33,586 bases of DNA from an uncultured Eubacteriaceae bacterium (GCA_947167715.1 CAMVJD010000033.1:1-33586); one strand, 5' to 3'; counted from the stretch's first letter, positions 15,351 to 23,814 are shown. Notes: generated from the letters alone by a model not told the origin. Numbers and translations: made by a program.

Positions 15351-16784
15351 TCACCCCGCAAGATGCAGTACATTCAAAAGCAGTATCCAACTCATCCCGT
15401 AGTAAGTTACAACCGCCACAAGGTCGTTTACGGTAGTTATAAGCGGGCCGGAGGCTACCGCAGGGTCAATTTTTATCTTTTTAAAAAACAGGGGTATCAC
15501 AGTACCCACCGCACTTGAAATAAGCATGGCCAACAGCAGGGATATGCCTATGCAGCCCGAAACAGCAAATGAAAACACGGGCTCTCTCTGCTTAAAAAGC
15601 ATAATATAAAGCCCCACAAGCAAAAACGAAAGGCCGCCCAGAAGTGCGCCGTTGCAAAGGCCCACCCTCATTTCCTTAAAAACAAGCCCTACCTTTTGTT
15701 TTACACCCAGGTTTTCATCCATCAACACACGAATAGTGACCGCCAGCGACTGTGTGCCGACATTACCCGCCATATCCAGTATAAGCGACTGAAACGCCAT
15801 AATAAGCGTAAGCTGTGCTATTACCTGCTCAAATATGCCAACCACGCTTGATACTATCATGCCCAGCACCAAAAGCACCAAAAGCCATGGCAAACGCTTT
15901 TTCATGCTTTCGCCCAAGGGCTCCTTTAAATCCTCCTCTGCGGTCAGACCGGCAAATTTAGCATAGTCCTCGCCCATCTCATCATCAACGACTTCAATTA
16001 TACTTTTAGCCGTGATAACGCCAAGCAGTTTATTGCTGTTGTCCAGCACCGGTATGGAATCCTCCGAATATTCCTTTAGTCTTTCAAGACAATCGTCTAT
16101 GGTCTCATGTGCATAGACATAAGGAAACGAGGTTATTATCAGTTCCTCCAGCTTATTACCGCTGCGTGCGGTAATAAGGTCCTTCAGATCGATAGCGCCG
16201 TAAAAAGCACCGTTTTCATCCACAACAAAAAGCGTAGCGATATTGTCGTTTTGCTCGGCCTGACGTATAAGCTCACTCATGGCCTCTTTTATGGTAAGGT
16301 TTTCGCGTATAACAATACAATTTGTTGTGGTATGGCTGCCTATCTCATCCTCGTCAAACGAGGCGACCAGCCTTATCTCCGCCTGAATATCGGGATTAAG
16401 TATGTCTATGATAAGCGCCCTTTTATTTTTTTCTATCTTGTGCAGTACATTAGCGGCCGTATCCGTTTCAAGCTGCGAGACCACGGCGGCCGCCTTGGGT
16501 ACGTCCATTTCGTCCAGATAAATACCCGCTTCCTCGTCATCAAGGTACTCAAACGCCTCCGCAAGCATTTCCGCGCTGCACACGCGATACATTTTTTTAC
16601 GCTCCTGCGAGGTAAGCTCATCCATTACCTGCGCAATATCATTACCGTGATAGTCGTCCAGTTTATCCTTTATCGCTTTTGGCGAAAAGTTGCCCCTTAT
16701 AACATTGACTATCTCCTGTTCGTAATTTGGCTTTGCAGCAACATTTTCTGTTGTTTCTGCTATTGGTTCATTCGTTGTCTGCAT
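15351..16784 (-). CDS. mgtE: Magnesium transporter MgtE
   Basis: A 477-residue Mg2+ channel with the full MgtE domain order. An acidic helical N domain lies at about 20-150 (repeated DxxDVAxxL-like units such as YHGNDIAQVMDELTSQERKK). Two CBS domains follow at about 155-280 and sense Mg2+ on the cytoplasmic side. Five transmembrane helices run from about 310 to 477, including GNVGTQSLAVTIRV and LITTVNDLVAVVTYYG, the pore helices with the conserved Asn/Asp. GGAAGGCAGG precedes the ATG. The transcript has an unusually long leader of about 220 bases, which suggests control after initiation. A small membrane protein gene follows immediately. Confidence 0.95.
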   Translation of the reverse strand: MQTTNEPIAETTENVAAKPNYEQEIVNVIRGNFSPKAIKDKLDDYHGNDIAQVMDELTSQERKKMYRVCSAEMLAEAFEYLDDEEAGIYLDEMDVPKAAAVVSQLETDTAANVLHKIEKNKRALIIDILNPDIQAEIRLVASFDEDEIGSHTTTNCIVIRENLTIKEAMSELIRQAEQNDNIATLFVVDENGAFYGAIDLKDLITARSGNKLEELIITSFPYVYAHETIDDCLERLKEYSEDSIPVLDNSNKLLGVITAKSIIEVVDDEMGEDYAKFAGLTAEEDLKEPLGESMKKRLPWLLVLLVLGMIVSSVVGIFEQVIAQLTLIMAFQSLILDMAGNVGTQSLAVTIRVLMDENLGVKQKVGLVFKEMRVGLCNGALLGGLSFLLVGLYIMLFKQREPVFSFAVSGCIGISLLLAMLISSAVGTVIPLFFKKIKIDPAVASGPLITTVNDLVAVVTYYGMSWILLLNVLHLAG

Positions 16785-17003
16785 TATCCTGCCTTCCTTT
16801 CATAGTATTTTCGGCAGAGCAGCAGAACCTATATACTTAAAAGCGGCAGACGGAACAGCTCGGCCGCAGTATATATGCATATATTATCTGCCACCATCGC
16901 CCGTCAGGTCCGCAACTGTCACCGTTTGTCACTTTTGTCACCTCTCTTGGATAAATAATTTTTTGCGCCGCAAAGGACATACCCCCGCAGCATACAAACT
17001 TAC
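16785..17003 (-). promoter_or_regulatory. Long structured leader of mgtE, not a recognisable M-box
   Basis: About 220 bases of untranslated leader separate the promoter from mgtE. It contains three direct copies of GTGACA (complement at 16917-16922, 16927-16932 and 16936-16941). It also has an ATATATGCATATAT hairpin (about 16871-16884) and a GGCAGA (16892-16887) that can pair with either of two later TCTGCC copies (16850-16845 or 16818-16813), an arrangement that permits switching. The conserved M-box strings (GGTGAGGCTCC, GCCAATGGGTCAACA) are absent. Confidence 0.4.
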
Positions 17004-17009
17004 AGTTAT

Positions 17010-17038
17010 ATTTTAACATATTATGGCTGTTAAGTCAA
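17010..17038 (-). promoter_or_regulatory. Promoter of mgtE
   Basis: TTGACT (17038-17033) and TAAAAT (17015-17010) are 17 bases apart. The -35 element abuts the tspO stop codon, so mgtE can be transcribed separately from tspO. Confidence 0.7.
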
Positions 17039-17512
17039 TTAATTGTTAAGAAGATATACCCCAAGGTTAAGATAGCCCGCAAAGCCCACCCACACAAGAT
17101 AGGGTATAAGCAAATTTCGCGCGGTTTTGTTTATCCTGCCAAACGAACGTGCGGTAAGAAAAATAAAAAGCCACAGCACCGCAAGCCAGAAAAACGCAAA
17201 CAAATACATACCGAATTTAAAGAAAAACAGCGACCAGAAAAAGTTTAGCCCAAGCTGAACGGCATATAATGTAAGGGCATTGTCCGCATCATCGCTTCCC
17301 GACTGTGCAACGATATAGCTTGCAATACCCATAAGAATATATAATATCGTCCATACCACGGGAAAAAGCGCGCTCGGCGGCGACAGCGGAGGCTGCGCCA
17401 TAGTTTCAAATGCCTTCATCCCGTCCCTTGATATCCATGCCGATACAGCGCCCACCAAAAGCGGCAGCGCTATATTTACTGCCAGTTTTTTGTAATTTAT
17501 ACTTTTTTTCAT
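17039..17512 (-). CDS. tspO: TspO/MBR family tryptophan-rich sensory protein
   Basis: A 157-residue membrane protein with five transmembrane helices, the standard TspO size. The diagnostic stretch PPLSPPSALFPVVWTILYIL lies at about residues 41-60, followed by an LGLNFFWSLFFF helix and a LIPYLVWVGFAGYLNLGVYLLN C-terminus. Family members bind porphyrins and other hydrophobic ligands and may degrade or transport tetrapyrroles; the role in this organism is unknown. GAGGTG lies six bases before the ATG. It is preceded by the terminator of the bacteriocin operon. Confidence 0.9.
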   Translation of the reverse strand: MKKSINYKKLAVNIALPLLVGAVSAWISRDGMKAFETMAQPPLSPPSALFPVVWTILYILMGIASYIVAQSGSDDADNALTLYAVQLGLNFFWSLFFFKFGMYLFAFFWLAVLWLFIFLTARSFGRINKTARNLLIPYLVWVGFAGYLNLGVYLLNN

Positions 17513-17558
17513 ATTATCACCTCGTATATAATATACGGCATATAGTATAAAAATATGT

Positions 17559-17595
17559 AAAAAAGCGGCTTGACAATATTGCCAAACCGCTTTTT
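17559..17595 (-). terminator. Terminator of the bacteriocin operon
   Basis: On the minus strand AAAAAGCGG pairs with CCGCTTTTT around an inner TTGxCAATATTGxCAA stem, followed by a run of T. It starts just after the stop codon of the last gene in the operon. Confidence 0.85.
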
Positions 17596-17596
17596 G

Positions 17597-18187
17597 CTAT
17601 TCAAAGCTTTTTTTAACTATAATATCCACCATACGGCCCTTTATGCCGACCAAAACATCATCGGCAAGGTTTGCCACAATGGATTTTTCAAGCTCGTCCC
17701 ACTTTTCCTCGTCTTTTTTCTTTGCTTCTACCCTGTATTGGCTAAGTGTCCACGCACTTGCGTAATTATAGGGATCCAGCGCCATGCCCATACTGTAAAA
17801 ATCCGTAGTGCATTCCACCGGCAGGGTCATATATTCAACAAACATCATTTCCGCAGCAGCTCGTATCTTGCCCATTATGCCCTTTGCGGCAATATTTTTG
17901 CCTGACTTTGAAACAGACATAAGCTGTTCGCGGTCTGCCGCAAGCATATCGTCAAGCTCTACGCTGACATGAAGCTCGTAATCCTTATTTTTACACTCCA
18001 CCCAGAATTTGCCGCTGCAATATTCAAGCATTTCGGGCAGCATACCTATCAATTCCTCCGCAAGCAGTCTTAAGCGTATAGTCTGTTTGCTGTCAAGCCC
18101 GCCGTACTGCGCCGCTTTTTCGGTCTCCGTAAGTATGCCTTCAAGATTTTGTGAGCTTTCCGACAGTTCAAATATATCGGTTTTCAT
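17597..18187 (-). CDS. RsbW-like putative ATP-binding / anti-sigma protein of the bacteriocin operon
   Basis: A 196-residue soluble protein. The N-terminal half (RLRLLAEELIGMLPEML at about 37-53, then GKFWVECKNKDYELHVSVE) follows the helix-strand pattern of a HATPase (RsbW/SpoIIAB-like) domain. The N box lacks its Asn, and no clear DxGxG nucleotide box is visible, so ATP binding is uncertain. It follows a STAS-domain gene by 19 bases, the classical antagonist-kinase pairing. Both sit at the 3' end of the NHLM operon, so they may regulate or respond to export. AGAGGTGA precedes the ATG. Confidence 0.55.
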   Translation of the reverse strand: MKTDIFELSESSQNLEGILTETEKAAQYGGLDSKQTIRLRLLAEELIGMLPEMLEYCSGKFWVECKNKDYELHVSVELDDMLAADREQLMSVSKSGKNIAAKGIMGKIRAAAEMMFVEYMTLPVECTTDFYSMGMALDPYNYASAWTLSQYRVEAKKKDEEKWDELEKSIVANLADDVLVGIKGRMVDIIVKKSFE

Positions 18188-18206
18188 TTAATCACCTCTT
18201 TGATAA

Positions 18207-18503
18207 TTATTCTATTGTCAGAATATCTACAAAGCCCGTAACCTCGAATATTTCCATCACGGCCTCATTAGCACCCGAAACCACCATTTTGCCCTGCTTG
18301 TTCATTGCCTTTTGTGCAGTAAGCAGCACACGAAGACCTGCAGAAGAAATATATGCAAGGTCCGAAATGTCAAAAACAAGCTCCTTCACACCATCAAGTG
18401 CGGTTTTAAGCTCTGCTTCAAGCTGCGGAGCGGTAGTCGTATCTAATCTGCCGTCGATTTTAACCGTAAGTTTATCGTTTTCCTGTGTTTTTGTAATTGT
18501 CAT
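18207..18503 (-). CDS. STAS-domain anti-sigma factor antagonist-like protein
   Basis: A 98-residue single-domain protein of the SpoIIAA/RsbV type. The core LVFDISDLAYISSAGLRVLL (42-61) contains Ser53/Ser54 at the position phosphorylated by partner kinases in this family (DSSGLG in SpoIIAA). The N-terminal VKIDGRLDTTTAPQLEAEL is the usual first strand-helix unit. AAAGGAG lies eight bases before the ATG. It probably binds the RsbW-like protein encoded next, in a partner-switching module attached to the bacteriocin export genes. The sigma factor or other target is not in the window. Confidence 0.85.
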   Translation of the reverse strand: MTITKTQENDKLTVKIDGRLDTTTAPQLEAELKTALDGVKELVFDISDLAYISSAGLRVLLTAQKAMNKQGKMVVSGANEAVMEIFEVTGFVDILTIE

Positions 18504-18625
18504 ATCGAAATCTCCTTTTAGTTTAATATACGCTTATTGTAACATATATTGCAAAAAAAATCCAGACATATTTAAAAAAATATCGTTATATTTTTTTCCA
18601 AACGCTTTTCCTGTCAATATCCAAA

Positions 18626-18886
18626 TCAAAGCGCACCGCCGTATAGCCATACCTTGCCGCAGCTGCCGCATTTTTGCGCATTGTAATACAATTTTCCGTC
18701 CTTTGTTCCTCTCATGCCGTCATCCGACGGAGCACCGACCTTGCAGTAAGGGCATACGGTTTGCTTGGCACCCTTGTTTTCAAAGTTTTCCGCAGGTGTG
18801 GAATCGCTGCAAATGCCGTCGGACACACCGCCCGTCACCGTTGTTATCTTGTCCTCGCTTAAATGTTTTCCCATTTTCATGTTCAT
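18626..18886 (-). CDS. Double-glycine leader peptide with Cys4 core (NHLM-type bacteriocin precursor)
   Basis: An 86-residue precursor. The leader MNMKMGKHLSEDKITTVTGG ends in Gly19-Gly20, the cut site for the C39 peptidase of the adjacent transporter. The predicted core is 66 residues and contains CPYC and, 22 residues later, CGSC, plus one lone Cys near its start. Paired CxxC knuckles resemble a zinc ribbon. It ends in WLYGGAL. The start at 18886 is chosen because AAAGGA lies eight bases upstream; an in-frame ATG at 18904 has none. No LanM, YcaO, radical SAM or other modifying enzyme is in the operon, so it may be exported unmodified. Bacteriocin activity is inferred from the transporter family. 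Confidence 0.75.
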   Translation of the reverse strand: MNMKMGKHLSEDKITTVTGGVSDGICSDSTPAENFENKGAKQTVCPYCKVGAPSDDGMRGTKDGKLYYNAQKCGSCGKVWLYGGAL

Positions 18887-18908
18887 AGTTACCATCCTTT
18901 CCATAAAA

Positions 18909-21089
18909 TTAATTATTTAATTGCTGCCTTTTTACAAGCTCCGCAAAAATGCCTTTTTTTGCCATCAGTTCGTCATAGGTGCCGTCCTCGGCTATTTTGC
19001 CCTTATCAAGCACAATTATCCTGTCACACTGCATTATTGTCGAAAGCCTGTGTGCAACGACTATCCTTGTGCATTTAAGTTTGTCAAGCGCCTGTGAAAC
19101 ATGCTTTTGCGTAATATTGTCAAGCGCACTTGTGGCCTCGTCCAGCATCAGCACCTTTGGCTTTGGTGCTATAGCCCTTGCTATCATAAGTCTTTGCCGC
19201 TGACCGCCCGAAATGCCGCCCGAGCCCTCCGAAATAACTGTATGCATACCCATGGGCATTTTTCTGATATCATCCGCTATACCCGCAGTTTCCGCGGCCT
19301 CCCACGCCTGCTCATATGTAAGCTGGGGTGCGGATATGGTGATATTGGAGTATATATCGCCCTGAAACAATTTCCCGTCCTGCATTACAACGCCTATCTT
19401 GCGGCGCAGCGAACGCATATCGATACGCTGTATATCAACGCCGTCATAATAAACGGCACCCTTTTGCGGTTTTTCAAAGCCAAGCAAAAGTCTGATAAGC
19501 GTTGATTTACCGCAGCCCGTTTTCCCCACTATAGCCAGATATTGTCCCGGACGTATGCGAAGGGTAAGGCCGTCTATTACCTTTGGCATATCTTCGTTAT
19601 ACGCAAAGGATACATTGCTTAATTCAATACTTCCGCTTATTCTTGTTACCGGCTGCTTTTTTTCCGATACCTCCGGCTCTGCCTCAAGTATCGGCCTGCA
19701 CATTTCAAGTATCGGCTTTGCATCGGCAATAATAAGCGCTACGCCTGCAAGTGCCATAAATGCACCCTGAACCATGCCGTATGATGCAAAAAAAGCATAA
19801 TAATCCGCCGCCGATACCTTTGTTGCAACGGCCATATAATAAAACACCATTGTGCCTATAAGCGATACCGCAATATTTAAAGCGGAATTTATCTTTAAAA
19901 ACAGCGGCGGATCATAGGTAAGCCGTGCCTCCTCGGAATATATGTCGGCCCATTTTGCAAACGCCCTTTTTTCGGCGCCGGCAAGCCTTATTTTTTGTAT
20001 ACCCGAAACAAGGGCAAACCCCAATCCGTTTTCCTTGGCCATATATTCCATACGCTCGCGGCTTATTTTCATTTGCCACAGCGAAGATACAAAAGTCAGT
20101 ATCAAAGTGACCGCTATTATTGCCAGAGCGCTTGTTACAAGCCCGGGTGCATAAATAAATATCTGACCCACATAAATTATAGAAAACAAGCTTGTCAGAC
20201 CAATCGAAAACACCGAGTTTACCAGCATGGAACACAATGCTTTTATGTAGCCTATCCTGTTTGCCAGCTCGCCTGCGCCGTATTTTTTAAAGAAATCGGG
20301 GCTTAAAGAAAGCACACGCATCATAGACGCCGCCTCCACCGAAGTGCCGACCTTTGCGTTTATACCCGCCGTGACCATTTCCTCGATTATCTCAAAAAGT
20401 ATCTTGGATACGGAAACACAAACCATAAAAAACGCTATCGAGCCAAGCGCAGCCATCGAGCCGGAGCCTATAACGCCGGTAAACAGCCTTTTTGTCAGGG
20501 CAGGCATAAATGTACCTACCATTGTCACACAAAAGGTCGCCAATATCATCATTGTAATATCGTAACGATCCACCCTGCCCGCAATATATTTTACAAGCTC
20601 ACCAATATCCAGCTTTTTCAGCGGAAAAGGCTCGTAAAACAAAATAGCACGTTCCGACAAAAGCCCCTCGTTTTTTTTGCTTACCCGTACATTACGGCCT
20701 GCCTGTTCGTCATAAAAATAATACTTCCCGTTTTTAAGCAAAAGCGCCGTCGGGGCATCCGTATCCTCACGCCAAGTCAGCATAGGACCGTACGCCTCTT
20801 TATACCAGCCCTTTTCCAGCCTTACATCACGGTACATAATACCTTCCGGTCTGAAATAATATTCAATTTTTTCATATATATCCGTTATACTTGTCGGCAG
20901 TTCGGCAGCCTTTTTGCCGTAATAATTCAATATTGCCTTTAAAGCATCCTGAACATTCGGATTTTTGCCGCTTAAACCCACGGCCTCGTCCTCTCCGAGC
21001 ACCGCACCCGCAAGTTTTATAAACGAATCCTCAAAAACATCCCGATCGTGCTTTTTTCTTTGCGCGATCTGTTCGCTAAACCAACCCAT
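18909..21089 (-). CDS. NHLM/NHLP bacteriocin system ABC transporter, permease-ATPase without peptidase
   Basis: A 726-residue half-transporter. Residues 1-160 are a soluble domain with no C39 catalytic residues, as in the second ABC protein of NHLM systems. Six transmembrane helices lie at about 170-440. The ATPase follows, with Walker A GKTGCGKST, signature SGGQRQR and Walker B VLMLDEATSALD. Its likely partner is the peptidase-containing transporter encoded just upstream; together they would form a heterodimeric exporter. GAGGCTG precedes the ATG. The precursor gene follows by 22 bases. Confidence 0.9.
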   Translation of the reverse strand: MGWFSEQIAQRKKHDRDVFEDSFIKLAGAVLGEDEAVGLSGKNPNVQDALKAILNYYGKKAAELPTSITDIYEKIEYYFRPEGIMYRDVRLEKGWYKEAYGPMLTWREDTDAPTALLLKNGKYYFYDEQAGRNVRVSKKNEGLLSERAILFYEPFPLKKLDIGELVKYIAGRVDRYDITMMILATFCVTMVGTFMPALTKRLFTGVIGSGSMAALGSIAFFMVCVSVSKILFEIIEEMVTAGINAKVGTSVEAASMMRVLSLSPDFFKKYGAGELANRIGYIKALCSMLVNSVFSIGLTSLFSIIYVGQIFIYAPGLVTSALAIIAVTLILTFVSSLWQMKISRERMEYMAKENGLGFALVSGIQKIRLAGAEKRAFAKWADIYSEEARLTYDPPLFLKINSALNIAVSLIGTMVFYYMAVATKVSAADYYAFFASYGMVQGAFMALAGVALIIADAKPILEMCRPILEAEPEVSEKKQPVTRISGSIELSNVSFAYNEDMPKVIDGLTLRIRPGQYLAIVGKTGCGKSTLIRLLLGFEKPQKGAVYYDGVDIQRIDMRSLRRKIGVVMQDGKLFQGDIYSNITISAPQLTYEQAWEAAETAGIADDIRKMPMGMHTVISEGSGGISGGQRQRLMIARAIAPKPKVLMLDEATSALDNITQKHVSQALDKLKCTRIVVAHRLSTIMQCDRIIVLDKGKIAEDGTYDELMAKKGIFAELVKRQQLNN

Positions 21090-21107
21090 TTAACAGCCTC
21101 ATATAAT

Positions 21108-23291
21108 TTATTCATTTGAAACCAGCTTCGCATACCGACCGTTCTTTTTCATCAGCTCGGTATGTGTACCACGCTCTTTTATAACACCGTCATCCATAAC
21201 GATTATCTCGTCGCAATCCCTTATTGCCGATAGTCTGTGCGCTATTACCACACAAGTTATCCCGCGCATATTTATTGCGTTTACGACCTCGTTTTCGGTT
21301 TTTGCATCAAGCGCGCCGGTCGCCTCGTCAAGTATCACTATAGTCGGATCCTGCGCCAGCACCCTTGCTATTTCCAGCCTTTGACGCTGACCGCCCGAAA
21401 GATCCTTTCCTCCCTCGCAAAGCTTATACTGATATCCGCCCGGGCGCTGCATAATATCATCATGCAGCTGTGCATCCCTTGCTGCCAGTATAACTTCAAA
21501 ATCCGCAATACTTTCGTCCCACATTTTTATATTGTTTGATATGGTATCCTCAAACAGCGTTATATCCTGATCTACCACCGCCACGGACCCGGTAAAAACA
21601 CTTCTGTCTATTTCGTCAATGGTTTTCCCGTCAAAAAGTATTTCCCCCTGCCACGGCTTATAAAGGCCCGATATAAGCTTTGACAGCGTGGACTTGCCGC
21701 AGCCCGAAGCCCCGACTATCGCCACGCGGCTGCCGCGTTTGATATTAAGGTCAAAATCCTTTATGATCGGCTTATCAAGCCTTGAATATCCAAAGGTAAC
21801 ATTTTTTATCTCTATGCTGCCGCCAAGCTTATCATATTCCGCCGAGTCATCCTCATTGTCACTATGGGTATCCGACCTATAGGTCTTATACTTCATTACA
21901 TCGTCTATACGTTCCATATCGGTACGCATTTCCACAAATTTCCTGCTTACGCTTATAAGCGAATTGGCCGGTGCGGTAAAGTTGCCCAAAAAGCTTTGGA
22001 AAATATATATCATACCCAGCGTAAACTTATTTTGCATAACAAAATAAGCGCCCAGTATAAATATTGCCGTATTTGCAAGCTGTGTCACCAGTACGGGTAT
22101 CATTCCCCAATAATAATTGCTGCGTTCGTATGCCTCGTTTTGAGTATTTGCCGCAGCCTGATAACCTGCCCAGCGTTCAAAATAACCGTTTTCCGCACCG
22201 CTTGACTTTATTGTTTCCATCATTTCAATGCCGGAGACCCTTGATGACTCCAGCTTGCTTTGCTCGCGCATCAAGACCCTTGTTATATTCAATCTTTTAT
22301 GCGAGATATACCTTGAAACAAACACATTTAAAACTACCGCAGCCACGCCCACAAAAGTAAGTGCGCAGCTGTAGCGCAGCATTACAACAAAATAAAAAAC
22401 AAGCATACCCGTGTTCAGCAGCAGCGGCGCCACGCTGTTTACCATGCTTGACGCTATTGTTGCATTTGTTTTTTGCCTTAACAAGATATCCCCTGCCGAG
22501 CGCTGCGAGAAAAACTCCATGGGCAGTCTTAAAACGTGCCACATATATGAAGAATTGCCGATAACAGACAATTTGCCGTTAAGCTTTAAGGAATTTACGC
22601 CTTTTAAAGCCTCAACAAATATTATTATTGCGGTTATAAGCCCAAGTCCTGACATAAACGGCATAAACCAATCAGGCGACCTGCCCGTAAGCAGATGATC
22701 CATAAACACGCGCGAAAAGCCTGTTTGCGCCACATTGGCAAGCGTACCCGTCAAAGCTATCAAAAACATACTCATAACCGCTGCCGCCGTTCCGACGGTA
22801 TGCTCTTTTATAAAACCGATAATACTTTTGGGACTTCCCTCGGGTTCAAAACCTTCATCGGGCTCAAACATTATGCACACACCCGTAAATGTCCTGTCCA
22901 TTTCCTCCATATCTATTACGATCGCGCCCCTTGAGGGATCGTTTATATATACCTTATCGCCTTTAAAGCCGCAGCATACAACAAAATGGTTAAAATCCCA
23001 ATGCAAAATACACGGAAACTGTCCATCTTTTTTTATCTGCTCGGGCTCCGCTTTAAAGCCCTCCGCAACAAGACCGTAATTTCTTGCTGCCATAATTATA
23101 TTTTTTGCATTTGAGCCGTCACGCGAAACGCCGCAGTCTGCACGCACCTGTTCAAGCGGTATCCACTTTTCGTAATATGCAAGTATCATTGCAAGCGCAG
23201 CTGCACCGCATTCCAATGCCTCCATCTGCATAATTACGGGCACCTTTGCAACGGCATCCGTAGTCGGCTGTTTTATCTTTTTACTGATCAT
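21108..23291 (-). CDS. NHLM/NHLP bacteriocin system ABC transporter with C39 peptidase
   Basis: A 727-residue exporter that cuts double-glycine leaders and moves the core peptide across the membrane. The N-terminal C39 domain has its complete catalytic set: Cys28 in LECGAAAL, His102 in HFVV and Asp118 in NDPS. Transmembrane helices lie at about 165-440. The ATPase has GASGCGKST, SGGQRQRLEIARVL and IVILDEATGALD. It starts one base after the stop codon of the HlyD-like gene with only a weak ribosome site, so translation is probably coupled. Its substrate is most likely the Cys4 precursor encoded two genes downstream. Confidence 0.93.
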   Translation of the reverse strand: MISKKIKQPTTDAVAKVPVIMQMEALECGAAALAMILAYYEKWIPLEQVRADCGVSRDGSNAKNIIMAARNYGLVAEGFKAEPEQIKKDGQFPCILHWDFNHFVVCCGFKGDKVYINDPSRGAIVIDMEEMDRTFTGVCIMFEPDEGFEPEGSPKSIIGFIKEHTVGTAAAVMSMFLIALTGTLANVAQTGFSRVFMDHLLTGRSPDWFMPFMSGLGLITAIIIFVEALKGVNSLKLNGKLSVIGNSSYMWHVLRLPMEFFSQRSAGDILLRQKTNATIASSMVNSVAPLLLNTGMLVFYFVVMLRYSCALTFVGVAAVVLNVFVSRYISHKRLNITRVLMREQSKLESSRVSGIEMMETIKSSGAENGYFERWAGYQAAANTQNEAYERSNYYWGMIPVLVTQLANTAIFILGAYFVMQNKFTLGMIYIFQSFLGNFTAPANSLISVSRKFVEMRTDMERIDDVMKYKTYRSDTHSDNEDDSAEYDKLGGSIEIKNVTFGYSRLDKPIIKDFDLNIKRGSRVAIVGASGCGKSTLSKLISGLYKPWQGEILFDGKTIDEIDRSVFTGSVAVVDQDITLFEDTISNNIKMWDESIADFEVILAARDAQLHDDIMQRPGGYQYKLCEGGKDLSGGQRQRLEIARVLAQDPTIVILDEATGALDAKTENEVVNAINMRGITCVVIAHRLSAIRDCDEIIVMDDGVIKERGTHTELMKKNGRYAKLVSNE

Positions 23292-23292
23292 A

Positions 23293-23517
23293 TCAATTTA
23301 CCACAAATTCTATCGGATGAATATACTCGATATTCCCGTTTTCGTCTTTTATCTCAACCATGCCAAAGGCCGCCCATACCGCCATACCCGCCAATAATAT
23401 AAGTATTGCGGCAATAGCAAGCCACAAACTCGGCCTTGCCACCTTTATAAAATCGTTAAGTTCTTCCGGAGATGATACTCTTTTGATGCTTTTTTCTCTG
23501 TAAATGTTCTTGTCCAT
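23293..23517 (-). CDS. Short HlyD/NHLP secretion-protein-like membrane protein
   Basis: A 74-residue protein with one transmembrane segment (about 31-52, SLWLAIAAILILLAGMAVWA). The N-terminal KSIKRVSSPEELNDFIKVARP matches the start of HlyD-type NHLP secretion proteins, which usually run to several hundred residues with a periplasmic adaptor. Here the gene stops 22 residues after the membrane segment. There is no frameshifted continuation, because the peptidase gene begins one base later. It is either a genuinely minimal version suited to a single-membrane cell or a deletion product. AGAGGCAG precedes the ATG. It is the first gene of the operon. Confidence 0.7.
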   Translation of the reverse strand: MDKNIYREKSIKRVSSPEELNDFIKVARPSLWLAIAAILILLAGMAVWAAFGMVEIKDENGNIEYIHPIEFVVN

Positions 23518-23609
23518 TTAAACTGCCTCTATGTATTTTGTTAAAAATCTTCACTGTCCATATCACAATACAATCAAAACAATTAAGCCTGTTTTTTCTG
23601 TATATTTAT

Positions 23610-23638
23610 ATCTTATCATATTTGCCATTATTAATCAA
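23610..23638 (-). promoter_or_regulatory. Promoter of the NHLM bacteriocin operon
   Basis: TTGATT (23638-23633) and TAAGAT (23615-23610) are 17 bases apart. The conserved 37-bp block begins 29 bases upstream of the -35. Confidence 0.7.
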
Positions 23639-23667
23639 GCCTTGTTTACTTTTTTGCACTTCCTTGA

Positions 23668-23704
23668 TTTTTGTATGATTTTTGCTTAAAATACGGTAAA
23701 TATT
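23668..23704 (-). repeat. 37-bp promoter-upstream block, copy A
   Basis: It is identical at 33 of 37 positions to 32810-32846. Read on the minus strand it starts TTTACCGTATTTTAAG and continues CAAAAATCATACAAAAA. In both places the block ends 27-29 bases upstream of the -35 of a leftward operon promoter. It is a likely regulator binding site or shared upstream element. Confidence 0.65.
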
Positions 23705-23814
23705 TTTTGTGATATATAATTTTCAAAATTTCAATTTATCGGAACAGAAAATTCGGCAAGCCCCGCAATCAACGTATCGCATGAATATGTTATTAAGTCA
23801 AAAGCAAGAATATA

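Noticed and set aside
16785-17003. M-box (ykoK) magnesium riboswitch upstream of mgtE
   Set aside because: The conserved M-box strings are not present on inspection; the leader is reported as unidentified instead.
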